From Rheinheimera sp. (GTDB lineage: Bacteria > Pseudomonadota > Gammaproteobacteria > Enterobacterales > Alteromonadaceae), in NCBI GenBank assembly GCA_003482455.1, contig DMYW01000048.1, positions 1 to 58,445 on the forward strand: DNA of 58,445 nucleotides. Direction: 5' to 3'. How positions within the stretch are numbered: the stretch's first letter is position 1; every line of letters begins with the position of its first letter. Position numbers and translations under genes: made by a program. Below, one piece after another: positions 42,409-50,444 of this stretch. The notes beneath the pieces were generated by a model. It was given only the letters and a program-made list of their open reading frames with translations, was not told where the DNA came from and ran no database searches.

Positions 42409-43338
42409 ATGATTAGTGTGATTGGGGAAAACGTCATCGATTTGTTAAGTCAAACCGACGGTTCTTTTCGTGCCAGCGTTGGCGGTTCGCCACTGAATGT
42501 GGCTGTTGGAGTGGCGCGTGCTCAAGTCCCTAGCTACTATTTGTCCCCCTTGTCACTCGACGCCATGGGACAACGCATAACACAACAACTGCAAGGCGAT
42601 GGTGTGCAGTTACCAGATAACAACCGTTCGCATTGTCCGACGTCGTTGGCGTTTGTTACCTTTGATGCCGCTGGGCAACCGCAATATAGCTTGTATCGTC
42701 AGGGCATCGCCGACCGCGACACGTCTGCAGAGCGCTTGCTGGCTGCGCTGCCGAAAGCAACCAAAATTCTGCATACCGGGTCACTGGCACTCGAACCGCA
42801 AGATGCAGAGCAATTGATCCCGGTATTAAAAGCCGCCAAAGCTTGGGGCATGTGGCTAAGTATCGATATCAATGTGCGACTGGCCTTTGTATCAGACGCA
42901 GCGGATTATCGGCGTTATTTGCTAGAGCTGATCCCGCTGGCAGACATCATCAAAGCTAGTGACGAAGATCTGGAACATCTGTTTGGCGCTGGCGACGGTT
43001 TGGACAAACTCAAAGCGCTGAACCCTCATGCGCTGATCGCCTACACCACAGGTGCCTCAGGTGCCCGCTTGTACCTCAAAGACTGTGAAGTATTTGCGCC
43101 GGCTGTTGCAGCCGAGCCTTTTGTCGACACGGTCGGCGCCGGTGATACTTTTTTCGCCAATTTGCTGGCAGGCTTAGTGACCTGGCATGGTCAGCCATTG
43201 CCGCCCGTCAACGACTTGCTGCCGCTGCTGCAACGGGCAAATCTAGCAGCCAGCCTGAATGTGCGTAAAGCGGGTTGTCAGCCGCCGCATAAAAACGAGT
43301 TGGATGCAGCTTTTGCTGCCGTTTATGGGCCAACGTAA
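42409..43338 (+). CDS. PfkB-family carbohydrate kinase (fructokinase-like)
   Basis: 309 aa from ATG 42409, with TTGGAG upstream (the frame itself opens at 42349). Ribokinase/PfkB fold: N-terminal GENVIDLL and GGSPLNVAVGVARA substrate region, and the C-terminal DTVGAGDTFFANLLAGL signature with catalytic Asp246. Closest in layout to bacterial fructokinases of sucrose use. It phosphorylates a sugar with ATP in the cytoplasm. It stands alone, without transporter or hydrolase genes, between a LacI-type operator and a strong terminator. Sugar specificity not certain. Confidence 0.88.
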   Translation: MISVIGENVIDLLSQTDGSFRASVGGSPLNVAVGVARAQVPSYYLSPLSLDAMGQRITQQLQGDGVQLPDNNRSHCPTSLAFVTFDAAGQPQYSLYRQGIADRDTSAERLLAALPKATKILHTGSLALEPQDAEQLIPVLKAAKAWGMWLSIDINVRLAFVSDAADYRRYLLELIPLADIIKASDEDLEHLFGAGDGLDKLKALNPHALIAYTTGASGARLYLKDCEVFAPAVAAEPFVDTVGAGDTFFANLLAGLVTWHGQPLPPVNDLLPLLQRANLAASLNVRKAGCQPPHKNELDAAFAAVYGPT

Positions 43339-43415
43339 CATTGCTGGATTGCACCGGGCGTTGGCGCTGCGAACGCTGCGGTTTTGAGTAGACTAAAATT
43401 TGCTCGACAAACAGG

Positions 43416-43447
43416 ATAAAAAACGCAGCTTGAGCTGCGTTTTTTAT
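43416..43447. terminator. Bidirectional terminator between kinase and PEP-CTERM-like gene
   Basis: Perfect 15-bp arms (ATAAAAAACGCAGCT / AGCTGCGTTTTTTAT) around TG. Separates convergent genes. Confidence 0.95.
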
Positions 43448-43468
43448 GTCAAAGCAACCGCTGTTGGC

Positions 43469-44365
43469 TTAAGCGCGACGGCGGCGAACCAACAATAATA
43501 GTGACAAGCCCAACAAACCTAATGACGCAGGCGCAGAGACTTGCGGTGGAGGCTCATCACCACTTGGGTCACGGCCCCATACGGAAATATGTGACAAACC
43601 GGCAGGGTTTTTCAGGCCATTTTGACCACCTGCACGTAACACGTTGCTCATATCCCAAATACCGCCAAATACTAAGTTTTCATAGTTGGTACCGATCCCT
43701 GAAGGTAAACCAAGTTGGTTCACAGAGAAGTTGTAGATTGCATGGTTGTTACCAGACTTAAACACCAGAGCGATAGCGTCGAAAAAACGATTAGACCCAA
43801 GTAATTGCAGCAAGGCGGCTGGGTTGTTAGCTGGTGGCTTTAGTTGCCATTCGCCTTTGACCAAGCCAGATCCATTACAATCAGCATCTAAAACACCATC
43901 AGCGTCATAGCAGTTTTTCAACGTAAACAAGGTATTGACGTAGGTGTAGCTGACGGTGCCGTTGCTGGATGTACCGCCAACGAAGGTGTTGTCTGTGGAT
44001 TTACCCATGTAGATCCAACCTGGATCGACAAACACCCCTGGTGTTTTTAAATCTTGTAATTCAGCAGCAGTCGTAAACGCACCGGTTTCGCCCCACAAGC
44101 CATCATAGGCAGTGTTGAGGTAACCATCGTTTTTCCAACCTAAGTTGGTTGAACTCACCGGATGAATAGAACTCGTCGTGTCATTGCCTTCGATAATTTG
44201 ATAACACTGAGCTGCATTCAACGGCAGTCCCGCTGGAATTGGTACTGCAAAACCACTGTTGGTGGTTACGCTGGTTAACTGTACCGCATCACAATCAGTC
44301 ATCAAGCCGGCATGGCTGTATCCTGAAATCAGCAGAGCCACAGTTGCAATGAATTTTCTCAACAT
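43469..44365 (-). CDS. Secreted protein with PEP-CTERM-like sorting tail
   Basis: 298 aa. Signal peptide residues 1-19 (ending GYSHA). The central domain is unknown, with paired cysteines and polar Ser/Thr/Asn-rich beta sequence. The C-terminus has the tripartite exosortase signal: a short motif VSAPASLGLLGL, a hydrophobic stretch and terminal RRRRA. The motif reads SAP rather than PEP, a variant. Such proteins are cleaved and anchored or released by exosortase, often in exopolysaccharide-producing bacteria. No exosortase is in the window. GGGGA precedes the ATG; it is a single-gene unit. Confidence 0.82.
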   Translation of the reverse strand: MLRKFIATVALLISGYSHAGLMTDCDAVQLTSVTTNSGFAVPIPAGLPLNAAQCYQIIEGNDTTSSIHPVSSTNLGWKNDGYLNTAYDGLWGETGAFTTAAELQDLKTPGVFVDPGWIYMGKSTDNTFVGGTSSNGTVSYTYVNTLFTLKNCYDADGVLDADCNGSGLVKGEWQLKPPANNPAALLQLLGSNRFFDAIALVFKSGNNHAIYNFSVNQLGLPSGIGTNYENLVFGGIWDMSNVLRAGGQNGLKNPAGLSHISVWGRDPSGDEPPPQVSAPASLGLLGLSLLLLVRRRRA

Positions 44366-44393
44366 ATCGACATCCCCGTTAACAACTCAAAAC

Positions 44394-44412
44394 CCTTCTT
44401 AAGCCTTCTTAA
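44394..44412 (-). repeat. Direct repeat upstream of the PEP-CTERM-like gene
   Basis: CCTTCTTAA at 44394-44402 and again at 44404-44412, 10-bp spacing (one helical turn), 29 bp before the ATG. Possible regulator half-sites, unproven. Confidence 0.45.
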
Positions 44413-44552
44413 CAACGCATAGTCCGTGCCATTTTTATCGAAGACCGTCGCAACTGGCCTTAAGATAGGCTGGAATTCAACTGTCCGTTTACTTGTTAAA
44501 TTTGCTGACACTGCAAACGCTAACGAGATGTGAACCCTGTTTCAGAAATGAA

Positions 44553-44579
44553 AAAGCCGCCTAAGACAAAGACGGCTTT
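44553..44579 (-). terminator. Terminator after the Mpo1-like gene
   Basis: AAAGCCG / CGGCTTT arms with a 13-base loop and a minus-strand T-run (CTTTTTC). Lies 66 bp past the stop; modest stem. Confidence 0.6.
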
Positions 44580-44644
44580 GAAGGGAAATTTAACGACGGT
44601 ATTGCGACGAAACGCTCAAAACCGGCTAATTTATAAGCAAAATG

Positions 44645-45151
44645 TTACACCCGCACTGGCCCGGCGACGGCTTCAATCTGTTGTTGTACACCTTTGCCAA
44701 GGCCAAGCAAAAAGCCCCACTCCGCCACCACAAACAAAGGGCCAACGGCTAAACCAATCAGATCATCAACAAATGCTGGTTTGCGGCCTTCATAGTAGTG
44801 ACCGATAAATTGAATGATCCACCCCACCACAAACACCGCCAACGATGCCCACGTCGAGTTCATGCCTTCAAACGCCAGCAGCGGCTGTACAGCCAGCGCG
44901 CATAAAGCGAAAAAGCCCAGCATCGCTAGGCCATAAACGACACTTAAGCGGAAATAAAACAAGCTCACCGCCACTAGCAACAAATGCGTAATGGTTACAG
45001 TGCCAACGCTGGCTAATTCAAACAGTGGCACAGCGCACAGGCCCATCACGGCAATTACAATCAGTGGAATACCGATAAAATGTGTGTAGATATTGCGTTG
45101 GTCGCGGTGATATTCGGCGTATTGGGTCAGGTGCTGCACTAACGTTTTCAT
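44645..45151 (-). CDS. Mpo1-like (DUF962) membrane protein
   Basis: 168 aa from ATG 45151 (MKTLVQHLTQYAEYH), with AAGGAGA upstream. DUF962/YGL010w family with four or five TMs. Conserved histidine motifs are present: YHRDQRNIYTHFIGIP near residues 14-29 and WIIQFIGHYYEGRKPAFVDD near 112-131. The yeast homologue Mpo1 is an Fe(II)-dependent dioxygenase that alpha-oxidises 2-hydroxy fatty acids; bacterial function is untested. It lies 156 bp after the Crp-like gene on the same strand, with its own probable promoter. Confidence 0.85.
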   Translation of the reverse strand: MKTLVQHLTQYAEYHRDQRNIYTHFIGIPLIVIAVMGLCAVPLFELASVGTVTITHLLLVAVSLFYFRLSVVYGLAMLGFFALCALAVQPLLAFEGMNSTWASLAVFVVGWIIQFIGHYYEGRKPAFVDDLIGLAVGPLFVVAEWGFLLGLGKGVQQQIEAVAGPVRV

Positions 45152-45307
45152 CGATGTCTCCTTGGCGGACATTCAGCTCTAAGTTGGCTGTTTGATAGCA
45201 ATTGGGCGGTGCTCCGATGGCACCTTCCGTTGACTGTACTTCGCTTGAGGCTACCTGAATGTCAGGAAAACGACAATCTCCGCCGAAATTACCATCAACG
45301 CAGCGAC

Positions 45308-45955
45308 TTAAACGCCTGCATGTTCCAATTCGCGCTGCAAATAGTCGCGACGCAACAGCACTAACGCGCCATAACTTAAGGCGATGACGCCTTCCCGCTC
45401 GAGCGCGCGCAACAATTGATTGGTGCTTTGCCGCGACAAGCCAAGCAACTGCGCCAATTGCTGCTGCGACAACGGCAAGCGCGCGCCATTTTCAGGGCAC
45501 AGCTGCCACAAACGCCAGCACAACCTGGCCCTGGCGCTGAGTAAGGTCTGTTGCTCAAGCGCCAAAAAGGCTTGGCGCATTTTCGCTGTTAACAGCTGCC
45601 CCAAGTGCTGCCACCACTGCGGATGTTGTTTCAGTAACTGCTGCAGCGCCAGAGCTGGGAAATGCAGCAGCCGACACGGCTGCGCCGCGATAGCATCGTG
45701 GGTGCGGGCCTCACCGTCAAACAAGGCAATTTCGCCAAACACCACACCGGGTTCTATGACAGTGAGCAGCGCTTCATCACCGTGTCTGTTGACGCCGGAA
45801 ATTAGCAACAAGCCTTGTTGCAACAAATAGATGCCATCAAAACTGTCACCGCGATGAAACAACACTTCCCCAACCAGCAGCGTGCGCTCGCGACCTAGCG
45901 CCAGCAATTGCTGCTGCAGCGGCGGGTCAAGTTGGGGCAACCAAGCTTTTTGCAT
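45308..45955 (-). CDS. Crp/Fnr-family regulator
   Basis: 215 aa. Cyclic-nucleotide-binding domain (about residues 10-125) with the PGVVFGEIALFDGEARTHDAIA phosphate-binding-cassette region near 70-90, then the dimer helix and an HTH (about 160-205: LSQQQLAQLLGLSRQSTNQLLRAL). The cassette has Glu and Arg where cAMP-binding proteins do, but Crp-specific Ser/Thr pair is not evident, so the ligand is uncertain. No Fnr-type N-terminal cysteines. It is divergent from the RND operon and its promoter carries the same operator copy (46037-46053). Confidence 0.87.
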   Translation of the reverse strand: MQKAWLPQLDPPLQQQLLALGRERTLLVGEVLFHRGDSFDGIYLLQQGLLLISGVNRHGDEALLTVIEPGVVFGEIALFDGEARTHDAIAAQPCRLLHFPALALQQLLKQHPQWWQHLGQLLTAKMRQAFLALEQQTLLSARARLCWRLWQLCPENGARLPLSQQQLAQLLGLSRQSTNQLLRALEREGVIALSYGALVLLRRDYLQRELEHAGV

Positions 45956-46036
45956 AGTCGTGAGTTCAATTCAAACAAGGGGAGAGCTGGCAGCTTACGC
46001 CACTGACGACTGCACGACCAAGCATAAATTATTAAA

Positions 46037-46053
46037 CTGAACGTTCATTCTAA
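46037..46053 (-). promoter_or_regulatory. Left operator/-10 of the mirror pair
   Basis: On the minus strand TTAGAATGAACGTTCAG: a -10 TAGAAT (46052-46047) fused to the palindrome TGAACGTTCA (46047-46038). -35-like TGGTGG lies 17 bp upstream at 46075-46070. Serves the Crp/Fnr-type gene. Confidence 0.8.
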
Positions 46054-46117
46054 TTTTTTCACAGATCCACCACCAGATCGTCAGAAATTTTCGACTGGTT
46101 GTTCCATGCCGCAGATT

Positions 46118-46134
46118 TTAGAATGAACGTTCAG
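46118..46134 (+). promoter_or_regulatory. Right operator/-10 of the mirror pair
   Basis: TTAGAATGAACGTTCAG, exact inverted copy of the left element. -10 TAGAAT 46119-46124, palindrome TGAACGTTCA 46124-46133, -35-like TGGTTG 46096-46101 at 17 bp. Lies 30 bp before the adaptor ATG. Confidence 0.82.
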
Positions 46135-46163
46135 ACTAGTTCATAAATCCACAGGAGCTCAAC

Positions 46164-47327
46164 ATGTTTCCGAATCACTCTCGTCGCTGGTTGACGCTGA
46201 TCACCGCCGCTGTCGTAGCCGCGTGTGGCGGCAATGCAGCTGAACCTGCGGCAGCAGGCGCTCCAGCAGCCGCGCAAGTCGGCGTCGCACAACTTGCTAC
46301 CCAAGCCATTACCATCACCAGTAGCAAACCTGCGCGCCTGACCGCATCTGCGGTGGCGCAGGTGCGCCCACAAGTCAGTGGCATCATAGAGCAGCGATTA
46401 TTCACCGAAGGTAGCTGGGTCAAAGCCGGTCAAGCTTTGTATCAAATTGACCCAGCGCCGTTTGCCGCCAAGCTGGCACAAGCCGACGCCGCGCTGGCTC
46501 GTGCTAACGCAAACTTGGCCAATCAGACCGCCAAATTGCAGCGCTACAGCCTATTGCGCCAAAGCAAAGCCGTCAGCCAACAAGAATTTGATGAAGTGAA
46601 CGCGGCGCTCCTCAGTGCCAAAGCCGATGTGAAAACCGCGCAAGCGCAACAAAAAACCGCGGCGTTGGATCTGCAATACAGCCAAGTCAAAGCACCGATC
46701 AGCGGTTTTATCAGCAAATCCAATGTCACAGTGGGCGCTTTAGTGTCTGCCAATCAAGCCGACGCGTTAGCTAGCATCACCCAATTAGACCCGATTTATG
46801 CCGACTTTAGCTTAAGTAGCCGCGAATTAGCCGAGCTCAAAGCCAGACAACAACGCGGTGAGCTGCAAAGCGCCAGCAATAACCAGCAAGTCAGCTTCAC
46901 GGATGAAACCGGCCAGGCTCATGGCAACGGCCAGCTGCTGTTTAACGAAGTGCAAGTCGACAGCAACACAGGTTCAGTCACCTTGCGGGCGCAGTTTGCT
47001 AACCCGCAAGGCAGCCTGCTACCCGGCGCTTTTGGCCAAGTCGAATTTGTCGAAGGGGCGAACCCGCAAGCCTTATTAGTGCCGCAGTTCGCCATCAGCC
47101 GCAATCCAAAAGGCGAAGCCACCGCGTTAGTCGTCACCAAAGAGAACCAAGTGGCGCAACGTGTATTGCAAATCGATCGCGCTGTACAAGGCCAATGGCT
47201 GGTGCAAGGCGGTTTTGTTGATGGCGATCAGTTGATCGTCGAAGGGTTACAAAAAGTGCGTCCCGGCATGCCCGCACAAGCAGTGCCTGCCAGCAGCAGT
47301 GGCGCCGCCGCTGTGGCCGCGCAGTAA
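46164..47327 (+). CDS. RND efflux periplasmic adaptor (AcrA/MexA type)
   Basis: 387-aa membrane fusion lipoprotein: lipobox ending VVAACGG with Cys21, lipoyl half-motif RPQVSGIIEQRLFTEGSWVK near 71-90, coiled-coil hairpin (about 100-165), VKAPISGFISKS near 175, beta-barrel and membrane-proximal domains. It couples the pump to the outer-membrane channel. First gene of an RND operon, 6 bp before the pump gene, with the -10/operator element directly upstream. CAGGAG precedes the ATG. Confidence 0.94.
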   Translation: MFPNHSRRWLTLITAAVVAACGGNAAEPAAAGAPAAAQVGVAQLATQAITITSSKPARLTASAVAQVRPQVSGIIEQRLFTEGSWVKAGQALYQIDPAPFAAKLAQADAALARANANLANQTAKLQRYSLLRQSKAVSQQEFDEVNAALLSAKADVKTAQAQQKTAALDLQYSQVKAPISGFISKSNVTVGALVSANQADALASITQLDPIYADFSLSSRELAELKARQQRGELQSASNNQQVSFTDETGQAHGNGQLLFNEVQVDSNTGSVTLRAQFANPQGSLLPGAFGQVEFVEGANPQALLVPQFAISRNPKGEATALVVTKENQVAQRVLQIDRAVQGQWLVQGGFVDGDQLIVEGLQKVRPGMPAQAVPASSSGAAAVAAQ

Positions 47328-47333
47328 GGAGTC

Positions 47334-50300
47334 ATGATGTCTCGTTATTTTATCGATAAACCAGTGCTGGCGTGGGTGCTGGCGATTGGCGTGATGATCG
47401 CCGGTCTGTTTGCCGTCAACACCTTGCCCATCGCGCAATACCCTTCGATTGCGCCGCCAGCGATTTCAGTCACCGCCACCTACCCTGGCGCCTCGGCGCG
47501 GACGCTCGAAGAAACCGTCACGCAAATCATTGAACAAAAAATGAAAGGCATCGATGGCTTGTTGTACATGGCATCCAGTTCCGATGCCAATGGCACAGTC
47601 ACGCTGACATTAACGTTCAGCGCTGATACCAACCCAGATACAGCGCAAGTGCAGGTGCAAAACAAGTTGTCACTGGCAACGCCTTTGCTGCCGCAAGAAG
47701 TGCAGCGCCAAGGCATTAACGTGGCCAAGTCCGCACGTAACTTCCTGATGGTGGTGGGTTTTGTCTCCGAAGACGGTTCGATGAACAACATCGACATCGG
47801 CGACTACCTATCCAGCAACGTGCAAGACGTGTTGTCGCGCGTGCAAGGCGTCGGTGAAGTGCAGCTGTTTGGTTCGCAATATGCGATGCGAATTTGGCTC
47901 GACCCGAGCAAATTAGCCCATTACGGCTTAACCCCAGCCGATGTCACCGCTGCCATTAGCGCGCAAAATGCGCAAGTATCGGCCGGTCAATTAGGTGCCT
48001 TGCCTGCCGTGCAAGGCCAGCAATTAAACGCCACAGTCACCGCACAAAGCCGTTTACAGACGCCCGACGAGTTCCGTGCCATTTTGCTTAAAACCGCCAG
48101 CACAGGCGCCACCGTCACCTTAGGTGACGTCGCCACCGTTGAACTTGGCGGCGAGAACTACGGCATGGTTGCGCGCTACAACGGCAAACCAGCCTCGGGC
48201 ATGGGGATTAAACTAGCCAGCGGCGCCAATGCGCTAGATACCGCCGAGCGTGTGCGCGACCAGTTAGCCTTACTCGAGCCCTACTTCCCGCAAGGTCTAC
48301 AAGCGGTAGTCCCTTACGACACCACGCCATTTGTTAGCTTGTCGATTGAAAAAGTCGTGCACACCTTGCTCGAAGCCATAGTGCTGGTGTTTTTAGTCAT
48401 GTATCTGTTTTTGCAAAACTTTCGCGCCACGTTAATTCCAACCATTGCCGTCCCCGTGGTCTTGCTTGGCACCTTTGGCATTTTGGCGGCCTTGGGTTAT
48501 TCGATTAACACGCTGACCATGTTTGCGATGGTGCTGGCCATAGGGTTACTGGTGGACGATGCCATTGTGGTGGTGGAAAACGTCGAGCGGGTGATGACCG
48601 AAAAAGGCTTGTCGCCGCTGGAAGCAACCCGGGAATCGATGCAAGAGATCAGCGGCGCCTTGGTCGGCATCGCGTTGGTCTTATCCGCCGTGTTTGTGCC
48701 GATGGCATTTTTTGGAGGCTCAACCGGCGTGATCTATCGCCAGTTCTCAGTGACGTTGGTCTCGGCCATGGCGCTGTCTGTGCTGGTTGCGCTGGTGCTG
48801 ACTCCTGCGCTATGTGCCAGCTTGCTAAAACCCTCGCACGAATTTGATAACACTAGCTTGTTAGGCCGCTTCTTTAACGGCTTTAACCAACGTTTTAACC
48901 GCACCAATCAAGTCAGTCAGTCGCTGGCGCGGCGTTTAATTGCGCGCTCCAAACGCAGTCTGTTGGTCTACGGCTTGTTAAGTGCCGGCATGGTGGGCTT
49001 GTTTACTCAGTTGCCATCAGCGTTTTTACCCGACGAAGACCAAGGCATTTTGTTTAACCAAATCGTGTTACCGGCCGGTTCCACTACCGAACAAACCTTG
49101 GGTGTGGTGAAAAAAGTCGAAGACTTTTATTTAAGCCAACCGGACAGCATCAAATCGGTGTTTTCCGTCACCGGCTTTAGTTTTGCAGGTAACGGCCAAA
49201 ACATGGCGCTGGGGTTTGTCAATTTGAAACACTGGGACGAGCGGCAACGCCCCGACCAACATGTCGGCGCTATTGCGGGCAAAGCCATGGGCTTTTTCTC
49301 CACCATCAAAGAAGCCTTCGTATTTGCCTTCCCGCCACCAGCGGTGCTGGAACTCGGTACAGCCAACGGCTTTAACCTGTACCTGCAAGACCGTTCAGGC
49401 CTTGGCCACGACGCCTTGCTAAATGCCCGGAACCAACTACTCGGCATGGCGAGTAAATCCCAAGTGCTGGCCGGTGTTCGCCCCAATGGCCAAGAAGATA
49501 CGCCGCAACTGAAATTGGACATCGATTTGGTGAAAGCGACGGCCATGGGCGTCAGCCAAAGCGATATCAACCAAACCTTGTCGACGGCCTGGGGGTCAAC
49601 CTATGTCAACGACTTTATCGACCGCGGTCGAGTGAAAAAAGTGTTTGTGCAAGGCCAAGCACAAAGCCGGATGCAACCGGATGACTTAAACCAATGGTAT
49701 GTGCGGAACAACCAAGGCAAGTTGGTGCCCTTTGCCGCCTTTGCCAGCGCGCATTGGCAGTTCGGCTCGCCACGCTTGGAGCGTTACAACGGCTTCCCTG
49801 CGATGGAAATTCAAGGGGCGGCAGCGCCTGGATTTAGTACCGGTCAGGCGATGATCGAACTGGAAGCCTTGTTGCAACAACTGCCAGCTGGCATTGGCTA
49901 CGAATGGACCGGCATGTCGTATCAAGAACGACTCAGTGGTGGCAATGCCCCACTGCTGTATGCCTTGAGTTTGCTGGTGGTGTTCTTATGTTTAGCCGCC
50001 TTGTACGAGAGCTGGTCCGTGCCGGTCGCCGTGATGCTGATTGTGCCGCTGGGCATCTTAGGTGCCGTCTTGGCCGCCACCTTAGGTGGCAAAGCCAACG
50101 ATATCTACTTCCAAGTGGGGTTATTGACCACGGTTGGTTTGGCGGCGAAAAACGCCATCTTGATCGTCGAGTTTGCGCTGCAACGCGTCTCACAAGGCTT
50201 GTCGGTGATTGAAGCCGCGGTCGAAGCCTTACGCCTTCGCTTACGGCCGATTTTAATGACCTCACTGGCCTTCGTGTTTGGCGTGATCCCGTTGGCACTG

Positions 50301-50444
50301 GCGTCCAGCGCCGGCTCAGGTGCGCAAAATGCGCTGGGCTTGGCGGTGATTGGCGGCACCTTAGCCTCGTCGATTTTAGCCATCGTGTTTGTGCCGTTGT
50401 TTTTTGTTTGGGTCCGTCGTTTCACCACTAAGGAGTCCTTGTAA
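47334..50444 (+). CDS. RND multidrug efflux transporter (AcrB/MexB type)
   Basis: 1036-aa inner-membrane proton/drug antiporter of the HAE1 family. Twelve TMs with two large periplasmic loops. The N-terminus (FIDKPVLAWVLAIGVMIAGL) and the proton-relay pair DD in GLLVDDAIVVVENVERVM (TM4) are canonical. Two in-frame ATGs (47334, 47337) are adjacent; AAGGAG is upstream. It exports amphipathic antibiotics, dyes or detergents; substrate range cannot be read. Its TAA overlaps the next ATG (TAATG). Confidence 0.96.
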   Translation: MMSRYFIDKPVLAWVLAIGVMIAGLFAVNTLPIAQYPSIAPPAISVTATYPGASARTLEETVTQIIEQKMKGIDGLLYMASSSDANGTVTLTLTFSADTNPDTAQVQVQNKLSLATPLLPQEVQRQGINVAKSARNFLMVVGFVSEDGSMNNIDIGDYLSSNVQDVLSRVQGVGEVQLFGSQYAMRIWLDPSKLAHYGLTPADVTAAISAQNAQVSAGQLGALPAVQGQQLNATVTAQSRLQTPDEFRAILLKTASTGATVTLGDVATVELGGENYGMVARYNGKPASGMGIKLASGANALDTAERVRDQLALLEPYFPQGLQAVVPYDTTPFVSLSIEKVVHTLLEAIVLVFLVMYLFLQNFRATLIPTIAVPVVLLGTFGILAALGYSINTLTMFAMVLAIGLLVDDAIVVVENVERVMTEKGLSPLEATRESMQEISGALVGIALVLSAVFVPMAFFGGSTGVIYRQFSVTLVSAMALSVLVALVLTPALCASLLKPSHEFDNTSLLGRFFNGFNQRFNRTNQVSQSLARRLIARSKRSLLVYGLLSAGMVGLFTQLPSAFLPDEDQGILFNQIVLPAGSTTEQTLGVVKKVEDFYLSQPDSIKSVFSVTGFSFAGNGQNMALGFVNLKHWDERQRPDQHVGAIAGKAMGFFSTIKEAFVFAFPPPAVLELGTANGFNLYLQDRSGLGHDALLNARNQLLGMASKSQVLAGVRPNGQEDTPQLKLDIDLVKATAMGVSQSDINQTLSTAWGSTYVNDFIDRGRVKKVFVQGQAQSRMQPDDLNQWYVRNNQGKLVPFAAFASAHWQFGSPRLERYNGFPAMEIQGAAAPGFSTGQAMIELEALLQQLPAGIGYEWTGMSYQERLSGGNAPLLYALSLLVVFLCLAALYESWSVPVAVMLIVPLGILGAVLAATLGGKANDIYFQVGLLTTVGLAAKNAILIVEFALQRVSQGLSVIEAAVEALRLRLRPILMTSLAFVFGVIPLALASSAGSGAQNALGLAVIGGTLASSILAIVFVPLFFVWVRRFTTKESL

